From Gigaspora rosea (Eukaryota > Glomeromycota > Glomeromycetes > Diversisporales > Gigasporaceae): a stretch of 64,000 bases of DNA. Location of the stretch: NCBI GenBank assembly GCA_003550325.1, contig QKWP01001157.1, positions 86,823 to 150,822 on the forward strand, given 5' to 3'. Both the position numbers and the translations under genes were made by a program. This document shows, in pieces, positions 36,123 through 48,856 of the stretch (its first letter is position 1; every line of letters begins with the position of its first letter). The notes beneath the pieces are model-generated. The model ran no database searches. It was not told the DNA's origin and saw nothing but the letters and a program-made list of their open reading frames with translations.

Positions 36123-37800
36123 TTTGATTTACATAGTTGAATTTTCCTAAACTTGGTCCCTTAGAAACTGATTTAAAAATAACTTTAATGCTTCTTGTTC
36201 ATTTACCATGACACCTCTTCCATCAAGATAAAGTAAACCAAGAGAAATTAATCCAATAAACTGATTCTCTTTTAATAAATTTTTTGCTAAAATATTGTTC
36301 GAAGAATCCACGACAATATAATAATAATCTTCAGATGCTTTTTTATACATATCGTACGCCTTATGGTAATTAATAGTTGTTCCAATTCCGTATTCATGAA
36401 AGAAACCAATAATACTCATAAAGTAAGATCTATACTTATAATTATAATATTCATTGAGGATTTCTTCTGGATTTTTGTTATTATCATCAATATATTTTTT
36501 TAAACAATAAACTATAGGATTTATTTATCTTTCATCGCGCCACCTTGTGTATTAAATTGGGTTATAAAAAATTGATTTAAGTTATAAAGAAATTTCTGCT
36601 CTTTATTATCCTCAGCTTTTTTTTTTCACTTATGTCAACTAAAGAAGATTGCAAAGAACTTTTCAAATTTAATAAGTTATTCTGATTATTAAATAATCCA
36701 TTTTCATTTAAGTCACCCTGATTAATAGATAAGTTATCTTCACATAAATTATTTTGATTAAATAAGTCTTCTTTGTTTAAGTTATTTTGATTATTTACTG
36801 AATTATCATCATTTAAATATTTCTTAAGAGATGTAATAAGTAAGAAAATTAATTCTAATTCCTTTGCCGTTTTATCATAAAGATTGTCGCAGCTGATGCT
36901 GAAAACGGCTGATGCTGAATTTTGACCTACTTTGATATGAAATTTTAAGATTGTTAAAGTAATCAGAATTATAAACTTAGATTTAATTTTGTAATTTATT
37001 TTACCTGTATATATTTTAATATATTCTTTAGGCGTTCCAATGACCGTATCCTCGCGTTTACCATGAATGATTGCGTTTAATAAATTAAAACTATAAGCTG
37101 ATTCTGATTTAAATAGAATATTTCCACTTGAAATTTCCCATAAAAAGACCCCAATGCTATATACGTCTGAACTTTTATTAATCTTATATGTTTCAAAATT
37201 TTGTAAATATTGAGGATCGATATACTGAATATATTTAAACTTATTGAAAACGTTCTGATGTTGAAAAGCATATATTTTAATATCGCCTTTATGAACAAAT
37301 ACTTTTTCTGAATTCTATAAATTAATGATTTTAGTACGTATTTCTTAATTTAATACTGCTAAAAAAATTAAATAATTTATATAGTGTAAATGAGTACCAT
37401 ATTCAAAAGAATTAAACCAATATCGTGTAAACATTTTACAGCACAAATAAGTTGTTTTGCAAGGCGTAACTTATCATTCCAATTAATCTTACTAAAGTTT
37501 TGTTTTAAATATTGACGAAGAGTTCCATCACATGCATATTCATGAATAAATATGACTTCATTCACATTTTGCTTAACGATTGCAAAAAATTTTAAAATAG
37601 ATTCACATAATTCACTTTTCGATATTGTTTTATCTAAATAATAAGATATATTTGTAATAAATCTTAATAAATTTTTTTTTTTTATAAATAATAAATATTT
37701 ATTAGAATATAAAAATAACACTTTACATCGTTAGTAAAATCACTTGATGTATACTTTTGAGTAAAGATAAATTTGCGTAAAACTACGGTTTTATTATATT
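36106..37800 (-). pseudogene. Protein kinase with C-terminal Sel1-like repeats, decayed
   Basis: Reading leftwards from about 37,800: a beta3-like segment TVVLRKFIF, a GT donor near 37,727, then TISKSELCESILKFF and VIFIHEYACDGTLRQYL. Kinase alphaE (AKQLICAVKCLHDIG) follows, but the HRD motif is not readable in frame because the coding is interrupted at about 37,380. The C-lobe resumes near 37,300-37,080 with DVYSIGVFLWEISSG. A polar Asn-rich linker (36,600-36,880) leads to Sel1-like repeats at 36,150-36,420 (YGIGTTINYHKAYDMYKKA, LYLDGRGVMVNEQEALKLF). A frameshift precedes the final stop. The glycine loop was not found. Domain order is the reverse of kinase A. Confidence 0.8.
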
Positions 37801-39024
37801 TAATAAGAAAACTTTACGGCTATTACTAGATAATCTAGTGCCATTAGTTTTGAATTTTTCCAAACTATTATATGAATGAAATCTAGTGAGGTATTGCTTG
37901 GTCCATTTTTCCGATTCTAGATCCATATCGATATCGATATTAGATAATTAAAAAAATACGTAGAATTAAGTACGTACGTGCGTTCATATTTCTTTATTCG
38001 TATGTGCTGTACAATGAGGTGATTAGTAATCATTGTGGCAGCAGCGTCTACAACTATAGTTAGAATGTTACAGTAGCACGTGAGTTAACGAGTGGAAATG
38101 ACATCCAGAACTAGAAATATTAAATATGTCCGTTCGTACAGTACGTCAATTATCATTTTTTGCTTAATCCTTTAAAAATTTTATTAATTTTTCATGTTTT
38201 TGAATGTAACCAATAAAAATATTAAAAATGACACTATCGACGACATTAAACTTGAAATTTGATTGGTTGACATTCACGTTATTATCTAAATAAACTTAAT
38301 GTGAGATTCTTTTGCATTACAGTATAAATCAAATATAACGGCTATACATTTAACATTTAATTATTCTCATCTATCTATTTTATTGAATATAGTTTGAATT
38401 GCCATAAACAATTTAAAAAATCTAAACTGAATTCGCTTTCAAGATTTTTTTTTACTCATTTTAATATATATAGTCTCTTGATAATGGCTAAATGGTATTT
38501 AGAAAATGTAAAGAGGCTAATTTTCAATCAGCATAAACAAAAGATGGATATTGAACACAGTTAAAATGTGAGACGAATCATTCCATTTATTATAAAAAAT
38601 GACTAAATGGTATTTAGAAATGTAAAGAGGCTAATTTGAACATAGTTAACTCATGTGAGACGAATCATTCCATTTATTATAAAAAAAGGCAAATATTTTA
38701 TTTTATTACCTTTTTAATTTAAAAAAAAAAATACAAAGCCCCCACATATTTTTTTCCGAAACTATAAATACAGCACAAATTCGATAAAAAAATTTTGGGG
38801 GACAGTACTAGAACTAGAAATGTTACGTAACGCTCAAGCAAAAGTACTAGTACTAGTGCTATTACAATTTACTTATTTGCGCGGGTAACACAAAATCCGA
38901 TTTTGTAAATAAACAAATTGCGTGAGATAAAAATTTAGGGTTAGGGCCTTAACATTAGAGAATTTAGGGTTGGAACGATGTTTAGTATATGTAAAATTTA
39001 ATTCCCTTCATTTTTAATTAGTGC
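37801..39024. other. Spacer before duplication copy 2
   Basis: No gene was seen. It contains a GATATCGATATCGATATTAG palindrome near 37,925 and a tandem repeat at 38,488-38,690. A TTAGGGTTAGGG fragment lies near 38,935. Similarity to copy 1 begins near 39,025. Confidence 0.4.
38488..38690. repeat. Two-unit tandem repeat (about 115 and 88 bp)
   Basis: Both units start ATGGCTAAATGGTATTTAGA or ATGACTAAATGGTATTTAGA and end GACGAATCATTCCATTTATT. The second unit lacks about 27 bases of the first. Non-coding. Confidence 0.75.
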
Positions 39025-39276
39025 ACCAAGATCGATTTAAATTCTTTACGCGTGTTCGGATTCTTCGTCGGGCAGATCCGGAATAGTCAAATTTGCACTT
39101 TCCGATTGACTATTTCCTCTCCAGGAGTTTGTATTACCCGCGCAAATAAGTGGGTGGATGCAATGAATCCGCCCATATGTAGATTGTAGATCAACTGTTT
39201 AATTTGGTCATATTTGTTTGTCAATGAATTTAAAATAGTCTAAAAATTTATTGATTTTCTTTTTTCGAGTTTCATC

Positions 39277-40897
39277 ATGTATTTTTACGGCGTGTGTTTG
39301 GAAAAAAGGCAGCATTCCTTCGCCAAAGCTGTCAAAGCTGAGTCATTATGTTATAAAGGTTGGCAATATATGTATGGTAACAATGTTGAGAAAGATGAAA
39401 GTAAAGCCTTCGAGTATTATCAGAAAGCCGCATGTCTTGGGAATGGTGAAAGTCTTTTTTGGACTGGTTTCTGCTATGCTAACGGTATCGCTATTGAAAA
39501 GGATGAACAAAAGGCATTTGAATATTATAAGAGATCCTCTGAAGTAGGTCATAAAAATGGAATCTTCAAAACCGCCTTCTGCTATTTTTACGGAATTGGT
39601 GTCGAGAAGATAGATGGTTTTAAAGGGAGTAAAGATGATGATTTTACTTCGATAGCTGGCTTTAATTTTTACAGTCATGATTGTTGTAAAAAATGTGGAT
39701 ATGCGACTTATCAAAACGATAGTGGTTTTGATTGGTGTAAATATTGTGATATCGATTTGATTGTATATCAATGGACGAGTGGAAACAAGACTATTGATGA
39801 GTTTGTAAAATCCATTCAATTTAGGACTGCGTATTTATATCGTATGATTGAATGGATTCCGTTTGAAAGGTTAACTGATATAAAGGAAATCGGTCGAGGT
39901 GGATTTGGTGTTGTTTATTCAGCGACATGGTTGGATGGCTCGCGAAATTCGAAAGGTTCGCGAAATTTGAATGAAACCGTCGCTCTTAAAGCTTCCTATT
40001 CATCTAACGAAATTCCATTTTTAAAAGATGTAAAAATTCTTTTATTTTACATTTGTATTTATTTGAATAATATAATATTGTTAAACAATCTTATTCTTTT
40101 TTTAGCTTTTGAATCAATACAAATGTATGAATGGGTCTTCTTCGATTATTTGTCTTTATGGTTTAACACAAAATAAAGAAACTAATGAATATATGATGGT
40201 TATGCAACACGCCGATCAAGGAAACCTTCGTAAATTTTTAGGATCAAATTTTAAAGAATTTAATTGGAAGAATAAGTTAAAATGTCTTGAAAATATTGCA
40301 TATGATTTAAAGTGGATTCATTCTGGTGGATTTATTCATGCAGACTTTCATAGTGGAAATATTTTAAAACTAAATTCGGATAAAAAGACAACTCGTGTGA
40401 CTGATTTCGGATTAGCTAGAAAGAAAGACGAAAATGATTTAAATGATGAGATTTACGGAGTAATACCATATGTCGCTCCTGAGGTATTGCAAGGTAATCA
40501 AATTACGCAAGCTTCTGATATTTACAGTTTTGGTGTCATTATGGCCGAGATGACAACCGGTCAAAGACCTTTTGATGGAGAAAAATTCGATACAAAACTT
40601 GCATGTAAGATTATTAGAGGATCACGACCAGAGCTTTCATCTGGAACTCCTAAATGCTATGTTGAATTGGCTATGAAATGCATGGATGTTGATCCGGAAA
40701 ATCGACCTAATGCTGGCGATCTTTGGGATCAAATTTACCATTGGATTAACGATATGAATAAAGAAGATTTAAACGAAATAAAAAAGCAATTTTTAGAAGC
40801 GGATAAGATGGTTCGAGAATTACCATTATTAAAGCATCCAGATCAAATGTATACCAGTAAACTTATTAGTACGAAGCAAATTTTAGGTATTGATTAA
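39277..40897 (+). CDS. Sel1-repeat / zinc-ribbon protein kinase, copy 2 (intact)
   Basis: The two exons are 39277-40029 and 40106-40897, joined across a 76-bp GT-AG intron (phase 0), for 514 residues. Residues about 1-100 hold Sel1-like repeats (YMYGNNVEKDESKAFEYYQK, YANGIAIEKDEQKAFEYYKR). Residues about 128-153 form a CKKC/CKYC zinc ribbon. The kinase begins near residue 195 with IGRGGFGVVY and the lysine in ALK. It continues with HADFHSGN as the catalytic loop (Ala replaces Arg of HRD), then DFGLA, APEVL and a C-lobe ending near DPENRP. A short basic/acidic tail follows. This is likely a soluble Ser/Thr kinase; the HAD loop is common in this fungal family. The start is the first Met of the conserved frame; an upstream exon adding more Sel1 repeats is possible. 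Confidence 0.88.
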
Positions 40898-41807
40898 TAT
40901 ATCCGTTAATTTATTTTATGATCAACGCGCTTACTCTTTTAATATTTTAGAATCTTTGAGTAAATATATTGAGATTGATAATGATTTATAAATCATTGTC
41001 GAACGTACAAACCTTTCGATTAAGTATTTATGATTAAGATGATATTTATTTATTTGATGTGCTTTTGATTTTATGTGGGTGGTGTTTCATTACCTCAAAA
41101 ATTATATGATATAATAATTTCAAATATTAGTGATATAATAAATAGAATAAACTATGAAACGGAAACCTTTATAAGTCAACAAGAAGTCATACGAGATTTG
41201 CTTTGTTACAGACAGAAATTTTCCAAATTACATTCTTGATGTGATGATATGAATTAACTAATAGGAGCATCAAAAACATAACATTTGGTGCATCACAAAA
41301 GTAAATTATGTATCACTTTACTCGCCCATTAAAGTCCTCCGCTTCACTCCGGACAATTATATAAAAATATGATTAAAGCAGAGCCGGTAAAAACTCTATT
41401 ATAGGTTTCTGCCCTAAAAAAATTTAATTAAATTTCTGTGAATCGGAGTTTTTATAATTAAGCGAATCAGTTTTACATGTACCTTTAAGAAACTAATAAT
41501 AATGCGAATCATTATTGGTCAAACACCTTAAGAAAATATAATCTACTATATTAATAGTGATTTGCTCATATTTCAAACATCGATTTTAAAACTATTTACA
41601 ATAATTTATTTTTTTAAAATGCAACTTATAACCAATTTTAAAGATAGATATAGTTACAAAAAAAAAAAATCTAGAAAAATTTTTTATATTTAAGAAAACG
41701 AAATCATTTTTTGATTTGGTTTGATAATTTTAAACCTAAAATGAATATGCAATCATTTATTGCGGTTTGCAAAATAATGGAAAATTTGAAGATCATTAAA
41801 AAAAAAT
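40898..41807. other. AT-rich region downstream of kinase A, copy 2
   Basis: Non-coding, and aligns with 1,896-2,710. No gene was recognised. Confidence 0.45.
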
Positions 41808-41822
41808 GTAATTAATGATTTT

Positions 41823-42248
41823 TTTTTCTTTATTAAACCCCAAGATAGCGATTATCTGGGGACGTCAAGTGACGCTCTTTATTAATCATTAAATCTAGGT
41901 CATACATTAGTTATACATCAGGGGTTATTTCTAACTAAACTATCCCTCCCTGCAATTGTCCGCTTATCCCGACTGAATCCAGCAGGCCCACCACGTCCGG
42001 TGCCCCGTACCCTAACAGGTCATAGGCAGCTTTAAGGAACTATTCCGCCGGATCGCTTGTATGGTCAGCCCTTTTTCATCTGCCCCGGGAACCACTTTCC
42101 ATCTTCGGTTGGTCAAGTGTCGTCGGAAAACCCCTTGTATTTTTTCTTGGATCGGGCTCTCTCAATGTTAACGTCATTTGTTGACGGATTTCGCCTTTTC
42201 TGGTCGTCCGCGGCCCCGTGGCTATGCCGGTGACTGCATTCTTCTGTA
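41823..42248 (-). mobile_element. GC-rich retroposon-like insertion, 5'-truncated
   Basis: This 426-bp block is absent from copy 1 and is far richer in GC than its surroundings. The 15-base repeat GTAATTAATGATTTT flanks it (41808-41822 and 42249-42263). On the minus strand its end reads TTTAATAAAG followed by an A-run, like a polyadenylated transcript. These are the marks of target-primed insertion by a LINE or a retroposed RNA. One minus-strand frame stays open for about 65 codons from the truncated end, but no protein family was recognised. Confidence 0.78.
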
Positions 42249-42727
42249 GTAATTAATGATTTTAAATTACTGATTTTTTATTTTTCTATTTTTTTGACTT
42301 TAAGATTAAACAAAATTTAATAAATATTATTTTGTAAAAATTTTATTATTTTTATAGAAATAAAAGATGCATTTTCATCATTTTGTAATATATTTGTATA
42401 AATAGAAGTTATGCATTAAAATGTTCAATCAAATTTTTATAAATGATAAATGCACAAATTTTGTCAAAAATATTGAAGAAATCAGTCATCAGAAATTTTT
42501 TATTTTTATAACTCCTTCGGAGACGCTCAGTGGCGTACTTGTAATCAGAAATTAATGATTACTTTTATTTTAATAAAACAAAATTATTAAAAACAAATCT
42601 GCCATTCAAGAAATATCTGTATTCTATTAACAAAACAATTGCTTGTTTTTACTAATTTTTAATATTGATTTTAATTTTAATATTTAGTACCATTCAATAG
42701 TTAAATATTAAAGAATTAAATCATTTT

Positions 42728-43000
42728 GCACAGGTGCGTTGTGACGCACCCCATAAGATCAAGTGTAATGTGAAATCAAAAGCAGTTTTTTATGTGATTT
42801 TTTAAGTAAGGTTAAGGTAGTTATAAAAGTCAGGCGAGAGTAAAACCATGCAAGGAATTTTTTTTGTTAAAACCCGAAAAGGTGCATATATGAAATTTTG
42901 AATTATATGTGATTTTTGGTAAAAATGAAGCTTGTTTTGAATTTTCCTGGTCGTGTAATGTTACATCTGGTCTTAGGTTGATCAGACAACACACAAACGT
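42728..43000. mobile_element. MITE-like element, copy 2 relic
   Basis: The left end GGTGCGTTGTGACGCACC matches 3,214-3,483. The right palindrome has decayed to a few bases. It was inherited through the segmental duplication. Confidence 0.55.
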
Positions 43001-43403
43001 TAAATTATTTAACCCTATATTAAATTCATGAATTTTTTTAATATATGTAAACTTTTAATTAGAAATAAATAAGTTTTTTAACTGATTTTTGCAAAAAGTT
43101 TAGTAATTACAGTATTCTAATGATTATAATCAAATCGATAAGGAAGTTGCTTATTTTAAAAGGAATTCAAATTTTATTAAGAAAAGAATCAAATCAAATA
43201 AATAGTTAAATAAATCAATTAAATAATTAGAATAAATCAATTAAATAATTAGAATAAAATCAATAAGGACATACTCGTCATGAATAAGTATATATTTTTT
43301 GATTCCGAGCACACAGGAAAATAGCAACCAAGCGGAAAAGTATATCTTTCATAATAAGAAAATTGAAACTCCTTAATTTTTTTTAAAATGTCAACAATCT
43401 ACT

Positions 43404-43600
43404 AATTTTTTTTAAAATGTCAACAATCTACCTTATCTATTATGGCATGAATGTTGAAAAAATTAATAGATTTTTAATAGCGAAACAATAAATAATATTC
43501 TTNTTTTTTTAAAATGTCAACAATCTACCTTATCTATTATGGCATGAATGTTGAAAAAATTAATAGATTTTTAATAGCGAAACAATAAATAATATTCTTA
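43404..43600. repeat. Direct repeat of about 97 bp separated by an N
   Basis: The two stretches beginning TTTTTTTAAAATGTCAACAA and ending AATAAATAATATTCTT are practically identical and meet at the unresolved base 43,503. Copy 1 has a single unit (3,851-3,944). An assembly join is a likelier cause than a biological duplication. Confidence 0.8.
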
Positions 43601-43838
43601 ACTAGAGTATCCAGATTATGGACACTAAAGCCACATTAGTATTAGGGATATACCCCTAATTGGCAATCAACCAATCAACTAAGTCGACGATTTTGCCAAT
43701 GAATCACAAATACACTATAATTGGTGTGCTAATGAGATATGTTGATGTATAGCAGACAGACAACAATTTTTAAGTTGTAAGTATAATAGTCCTGTAGATC
43801 TGAGAAATATTTAATTTTTATCCCTATTATTAAAGCTG

Positions 43839-43985
43839 ATTTTTATTATGCGTGGTGTTTCTTAGTATAGTTAGAATAATCTAAAATAAAAATATGACGT
43901 TACGTAATCAAAGTTGACTTTGTAGTTTTGCTTATTTATTTTAGATTATCTAATCATACTAAGAAACACCACGCATAATAAAAAT
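43839..43985. mobile_element. 147-bp fold-back MITE (complete)
   Basis: The arms ATTTTTATTATGCGTGGTGT and its complement at the right end continue through TTCTTAGTAT and TAATCTAAAATA, about 55 bp each. The matching copy 1 element at 4,649 lacks the left terminus. Confidence 0.78.
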
Positions 43986-44551
43986 ATTTCAACCTAACTT
44001 TTCTAGTTAAAATTAAAAAATTAAACTTTTTTTTAAAAAATCGCTTTTATCTTAAATTTCTCTTATAAACTAACATCTTCGTTCTAACAAAAAAATTTCC
44101 TTATGAAATTTTAGTATAGTTTCTTCTTTTAAATTGCTAATCTTACCTTAACACTAACCCTATCATTAATTGACGGTATTTCTTTAAAAAACAATATAAA
44201 TATTGGGCGGGTACATAGATGTATTTGGTAGACTCTGTTTGTTTATTGGATGTATAAGTTTTTATATGATAATTATTAATCAAAAATTTTCTATTTTTAT
44301 ATACCATACAAACATCATAACGAAAACAGTACAAAAAAAAACTCTTGTTCGGAAAACTGACTCCATTCGAACAATTCTAAAACATCCATTTTTTTCTTGG
44401 TAGTTGTATCACCAGTATTAAATACTGAAATATCTATATAAATCATATATAATCGTACGTATACTGTATTGTATTAATCTACTATATACTTCAATCATGG
44501 ATTGGTTCAGAACAAAATTTTATTACATTATTTGAGTATGATTCTTTTCAG

Positions 44552-47500
44552 GATTGGAAAAAAGTGGGCAGTGGAGGTTTCGGCAACGTACATTGTGCTT
44601 ACTCAAAGGATATAGAAAAAACTGTAGCATTAAAGAGCTTACATTATGATCCTGCTAATGATACAGAGAATGGATTTATTAGAGAAGTATTAATCATTTT
44701 TATTATATGTCAGTGTGTTACTATTCGCACCATCAATATTGCGTTGTTTAAGATTCTACTAATTATCACCACGAAAATCTTAATGCTTGCTCATCAAATT
44801 ATAATGGAGTTATTAAATAGAATATAAATCAAATATATTAAACAACCAGTGCTAGTTATTTATATAGTAAAATATAGAATCTTTTCACAGATGTTGCAAT
44901 TTACGATATATAATTTGATTAGTAACATTAAGATAACTGTGTTTTCTATATATTACAACACAGGCAAGGAGCAGTCAAAATTTCCGAATATTAACCAAAT
45001 TATTCATTTATATCTTTAGGATTAGGGTAGTTTATTAAATGTAAAATTGCATCGCCAACATATGTTTAGATTACCCTTTTTCATATAATTTATATTTTTA
45101 TCATAATCTGTATATCAGATACGTGATGTTAGCTATCCTTGGAAATTTTCAAATACTGTTATTTTGTATGGCGCCAATCTTAGAACCCGTATAATATTTA
45201 AATAAGGTCATACTTAAAAAATAACTAATTGTCCGAAGGATACGCAATAGTACACTTGATATCTGTGTGTTAGCAAATTCTAAATTCTGATTGGATAGAT
45301 CAGGTATAACTTAAAAAAAAAAATCAAAACAATAAATGTAGTATAAAAAAAAACTCGATTTTATATTTGTCATTTTGACATTGAATGGTTCCAGTTTCCT
45401 ATAACAGTTAAAATTTTGCAAAACTAAGAAATTTGATTGGTCAAAAATTTTGACTATTATTCGGAGTTCTGTGCGAATAGTAGCATAAAGTAGTGACCAT
45501 TAATATTATGTTATTTACAGCTCTCTTTTTGTTTACGTTATGTTTCTATAATATACTTCAAGATTAAAAACATTAACAAAGTCGCGCATCATGACAATGC
45601 AATGAGGTTCTTCGGAATCACACAAGGTATGTCAAGTTATATCAAAAACTTTATCAGATACTATAACTGATTGTTATTAATGATAATTTCGTGTAAATTA
45701 GATCCAAAAACTGAAACAAACTATATGATTCTTCAATTCGCTAATAACGGCGACCTTCAGTGTTATTTTCGTAATCATTTTTTTGGAATTAGTTTGGACA
45801 ACTAAAATTAGAATGGCTAAAGAAATTTCTAGCGGGATTAATTACTTACATAAAGCAAATATTGTTCATCGTGATCTTGTAAGATGTGATACTTTTTGTT
45901 AAATTTATTTTGATTTTCATTTCATTTATTATATACATGCTAATATTATTTTAGCAAGATAAAAATATTTTAGTGCATGACAGTAGAATGATTATTACAG
46001 ATTTTGGCTTAGCTAAATCATTAGAAAACGATACAAAATCTGTTCATGGCGGAACATGTGCCTTTTCCGATCCAGAATATCTCAACAACCAATTCTCATA
46101 CAAACGACATAAAAATTCTGATATCTATAGTCTCGGTGTTCTTTTCTAGGAGCAATCAAGTGGAGTACCTCCTTTTAAAAACATAGAACTTGCAGACATA
46201 GTTCAGAAAGTAATTTCTGGTGAAAGAGAAACACCAATTGATGGAATACCAATTGATTTTATGAAACTTTATCATGATGCTTGGAATAATGATCTGAATT
46301 TACGCCCTAACATTGCTGAAATCCGTCATAAATTAAATATTATACAAATAGCTCCAGTTTATCATTGTAATCAAAATATTAATGCAGATGTTTCATCGAT
46401 AGGTAAGTTATTTATTTTATATAATAAGTACAGGAATTTTGTGTTTTCTATTACAGTATTATAGTAATAACAACCTATTTGCATTTACAGAACAATTACT
46501 TAATCAATTGCAAAATGTCAATCAAGAATATTCAAGTCAGCATTCTGAAAATTATCTTTATTTAGGATTAGCTGAATTATTAGAAGGTAATTCAAATGAT
46601 GCAGTTTTATTAAGAAATCGTGGAATAGCATATAATAAGTTAGGTAGATACGATGAGGCTCTTGTATATTTAACAAACTCATTAAAAATTGAGCCAGAGA
46701 ATACCTTTGTATTAAAAATTCGTGCAGGAGTTTATATGTTATTGTGCAGATTTGAAGATGTAATTGCAGATTTTAATCATTATTTAAAAATTGTTCCTAA
46801 TGATGCTGAGGTGTTAAGATATCGTGAGGCTGCTTATCGAATGATAGGAAGATATGATGAAGCACTTGTAGACTCAAATAGATTATTGGCAATTAATCCA
46901 GATGATGCAGTTTCATTAGGTGTTCGTGGAGAAGTATATTATAATTTAGGTAGATACGAAGAATCACTTGCAGATTTAAGTCGATCATTAAAAATTGACC
47001 CAAATAATGCAAAGGCATTAAGTACGCGTGGACAAATTTATTTCAGAATGAATAGATACGAAGAGTCACTAACAGATTTAACTAATTCATCAAAAATTAA
47101 GCCTGATCATTTAAATACGTTAGGACTCCGTGAAATCATTTATTTCTCGATGAAGAGATATGAAGAAGCTCTTATAGATTTAATAAATTTGAAGAAATTG
47201 AGCAAAATGAGACAATCACATCAAAATCACATGATCCAACATATTACGAAATGGACAAAGAATCGCCATTACAAGTGGCAGTAAAATTTCGTGATTTACC
47301 CTATTATAAGGGCAGCCATGATGAATCACAAGAATCACCATTAGAATTGACATTAAGATGCCGTGGTTCGACCTATTATGAGATGGTCAGATATGAGGAA
47401 TCACTTTCAGATTTTAATAAAGCATTAAAAATAGACCAAATTCTGAATTCGCAGTGCTTGGCCGTGGAAAAACCTATCGCAAGATGAATAGATATGAAGA

Positions 47501-47800
47501 ATCACTTGTAGATTTAAATAATTATTAGAAATCAAACCAAATGATTCGTTTTCATTACAAGAACGCGGAATAACTTATCGCATGATGAAAAGATATTAAG
47601 AATCACTTGATGACTTAAATGAATCATTAAAAATTAACCAATATAATTCATTTGCTTTAGGAGAACGTGGAGCAACCTATCGCATGATGAATAGATATGA
47701 AGAATCACTTGCAGATTTAAATAGATCATTAGAAATTGATCCAAATAATGAATTTACATTAAAGCAATGTGGAGAAGTGCTTAAACTTTTAAAGAAATAA
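44552..47800 (+). pseudogene. Protein kinase with C-terminal TPR repeats, copy 2, decayed
   Basis: Exons: 44552-44686 (VGSGGFGNVHCAYSKD, ALKSL), 45563-45626 (KVAHHDNAMRFFGITQ), 45702-45878 (ILQFANNGDL to IVHRDL), 45955-46402 (QDKNILVHD, DFGLAKSLEND, DPEYL) and 46491-47800 (TPR repeats such as NKLGRYDEAL, NLGRYEESLADL). All GT-AG sites are present and HRD, DFG and DPE motifs survive, unlike copy 1. It still has a frameshift in exon 3 near 45,780-45,795, and TAG replaces a Trp codon at 46,147-46,149. There are frameshifts in the TPR part near 47,185, 47,430 and 47,520, and a stop near 47,598. At least eight TPR units of 34 residues can be traced. No exon upstream of the glycine loop was found. 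Confidence 0.85.
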
Positions 47801-48856
47801 TTAGATTTTAAATCGGTCATTAAATGACGAATGAGATTTAAGCATTTAATTTGCAGAATATAAGCTACGAATTTTAAATTGTTACAAACGAATAATATTT
47901 TATATCATATTATCTCTTTCTTTTTTTTTATTTGTTTCACATTATCAAGTTAAATAATAAATATTATTTGTCATAATACTACCCTCTTTTATATTATGCA
48001 TTATCAAATTTTATCAATTTGATTAACCAACTAATGATGCTATTAAGAGATAAAATGGAATTGATTAAAAAAACTAGTCTTTGATACTTTTGGTTAATTT
48101 TAAGTTTTAAAATATTGTTCTGTTATATGATATTAATTATACTTTTTATTTTATATTAACTATATTAATTTAGTAAATTATTGAGGATGGTTAATTTAAA
48201 AAAAATTTAAAAATTTGATGTTCTAAAAATAGATCAAAAGGATTAAATTAGATTGAATTGTTTAATCAAATAAATAAATTTCATAGTATTCAAAATTATA
48301 CAACCATATTATGAAGTAATTATTTTCAAAAATAAATTTACAAGCAAACAATTTGTTTTTTTAAAAACACAAATTATCCATTGAAGACTGGATTTTCTAG
48401 TCTATTGCCCAAATAGCATAGGCAAAACAGTACCATTTTATAAAGCAAGTGCTTAATTCATTATGCATTTAAATCATTTTTGATAATTTAAAATATTTAA
48501 TTATTGACTTTGAATTTCTAAATAAAATAAGATCTTGTCTAAATTTTTAAATGCTTAATTAAAGTATCAATCTAAAAGGTCTGAAATAGGTATGCATAAT
48601 GTTAATTGTATTCTTTAATTTCTAATTTCTATATTATCTGCCTTGAAATTAGCAAATATTAAATGAGATGCCCATAGCAAAAGATAACTTTAGACCAACA
48701 AATTAGATTTAAGTTTTTTATATAATAACTAATAACTATTTAACTATCATTATTTTTATAGAAACATTTTTAGTTGTTAATTCGTGATCCCCTAAGAACT
48801 AGTGAGAATTTTACTATTATTTTTTTTCCTTTTTCAGAATCTAGAGTTTTCTAAGG
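47801..48856. other. AT-rich region downstream of kinase B, copy 2
   Basis: Non-coding. It aligns with 8,671-10,440 of copy 1 without that copy's hairpin cluster and TA-flanked MITE, so it serves as the empty-site reference for both. Confidence 0.6.

Larger units (their letters stand above)
42264..44551. other. AT-rich region between kinases, copy 2
   Basis: No gene was recognised. It holds two MITE-like elements (42,728-43,000 and 43,839-43,985) and the tandem repeat with an N at 43,503. Confidence 0.4.

Noticed and set aside
44203..44403. Possible N-terminal exon of kinase B in copy 2
   Set aside because: The frame is not kept in copy 1 and has no kinase or signal features.
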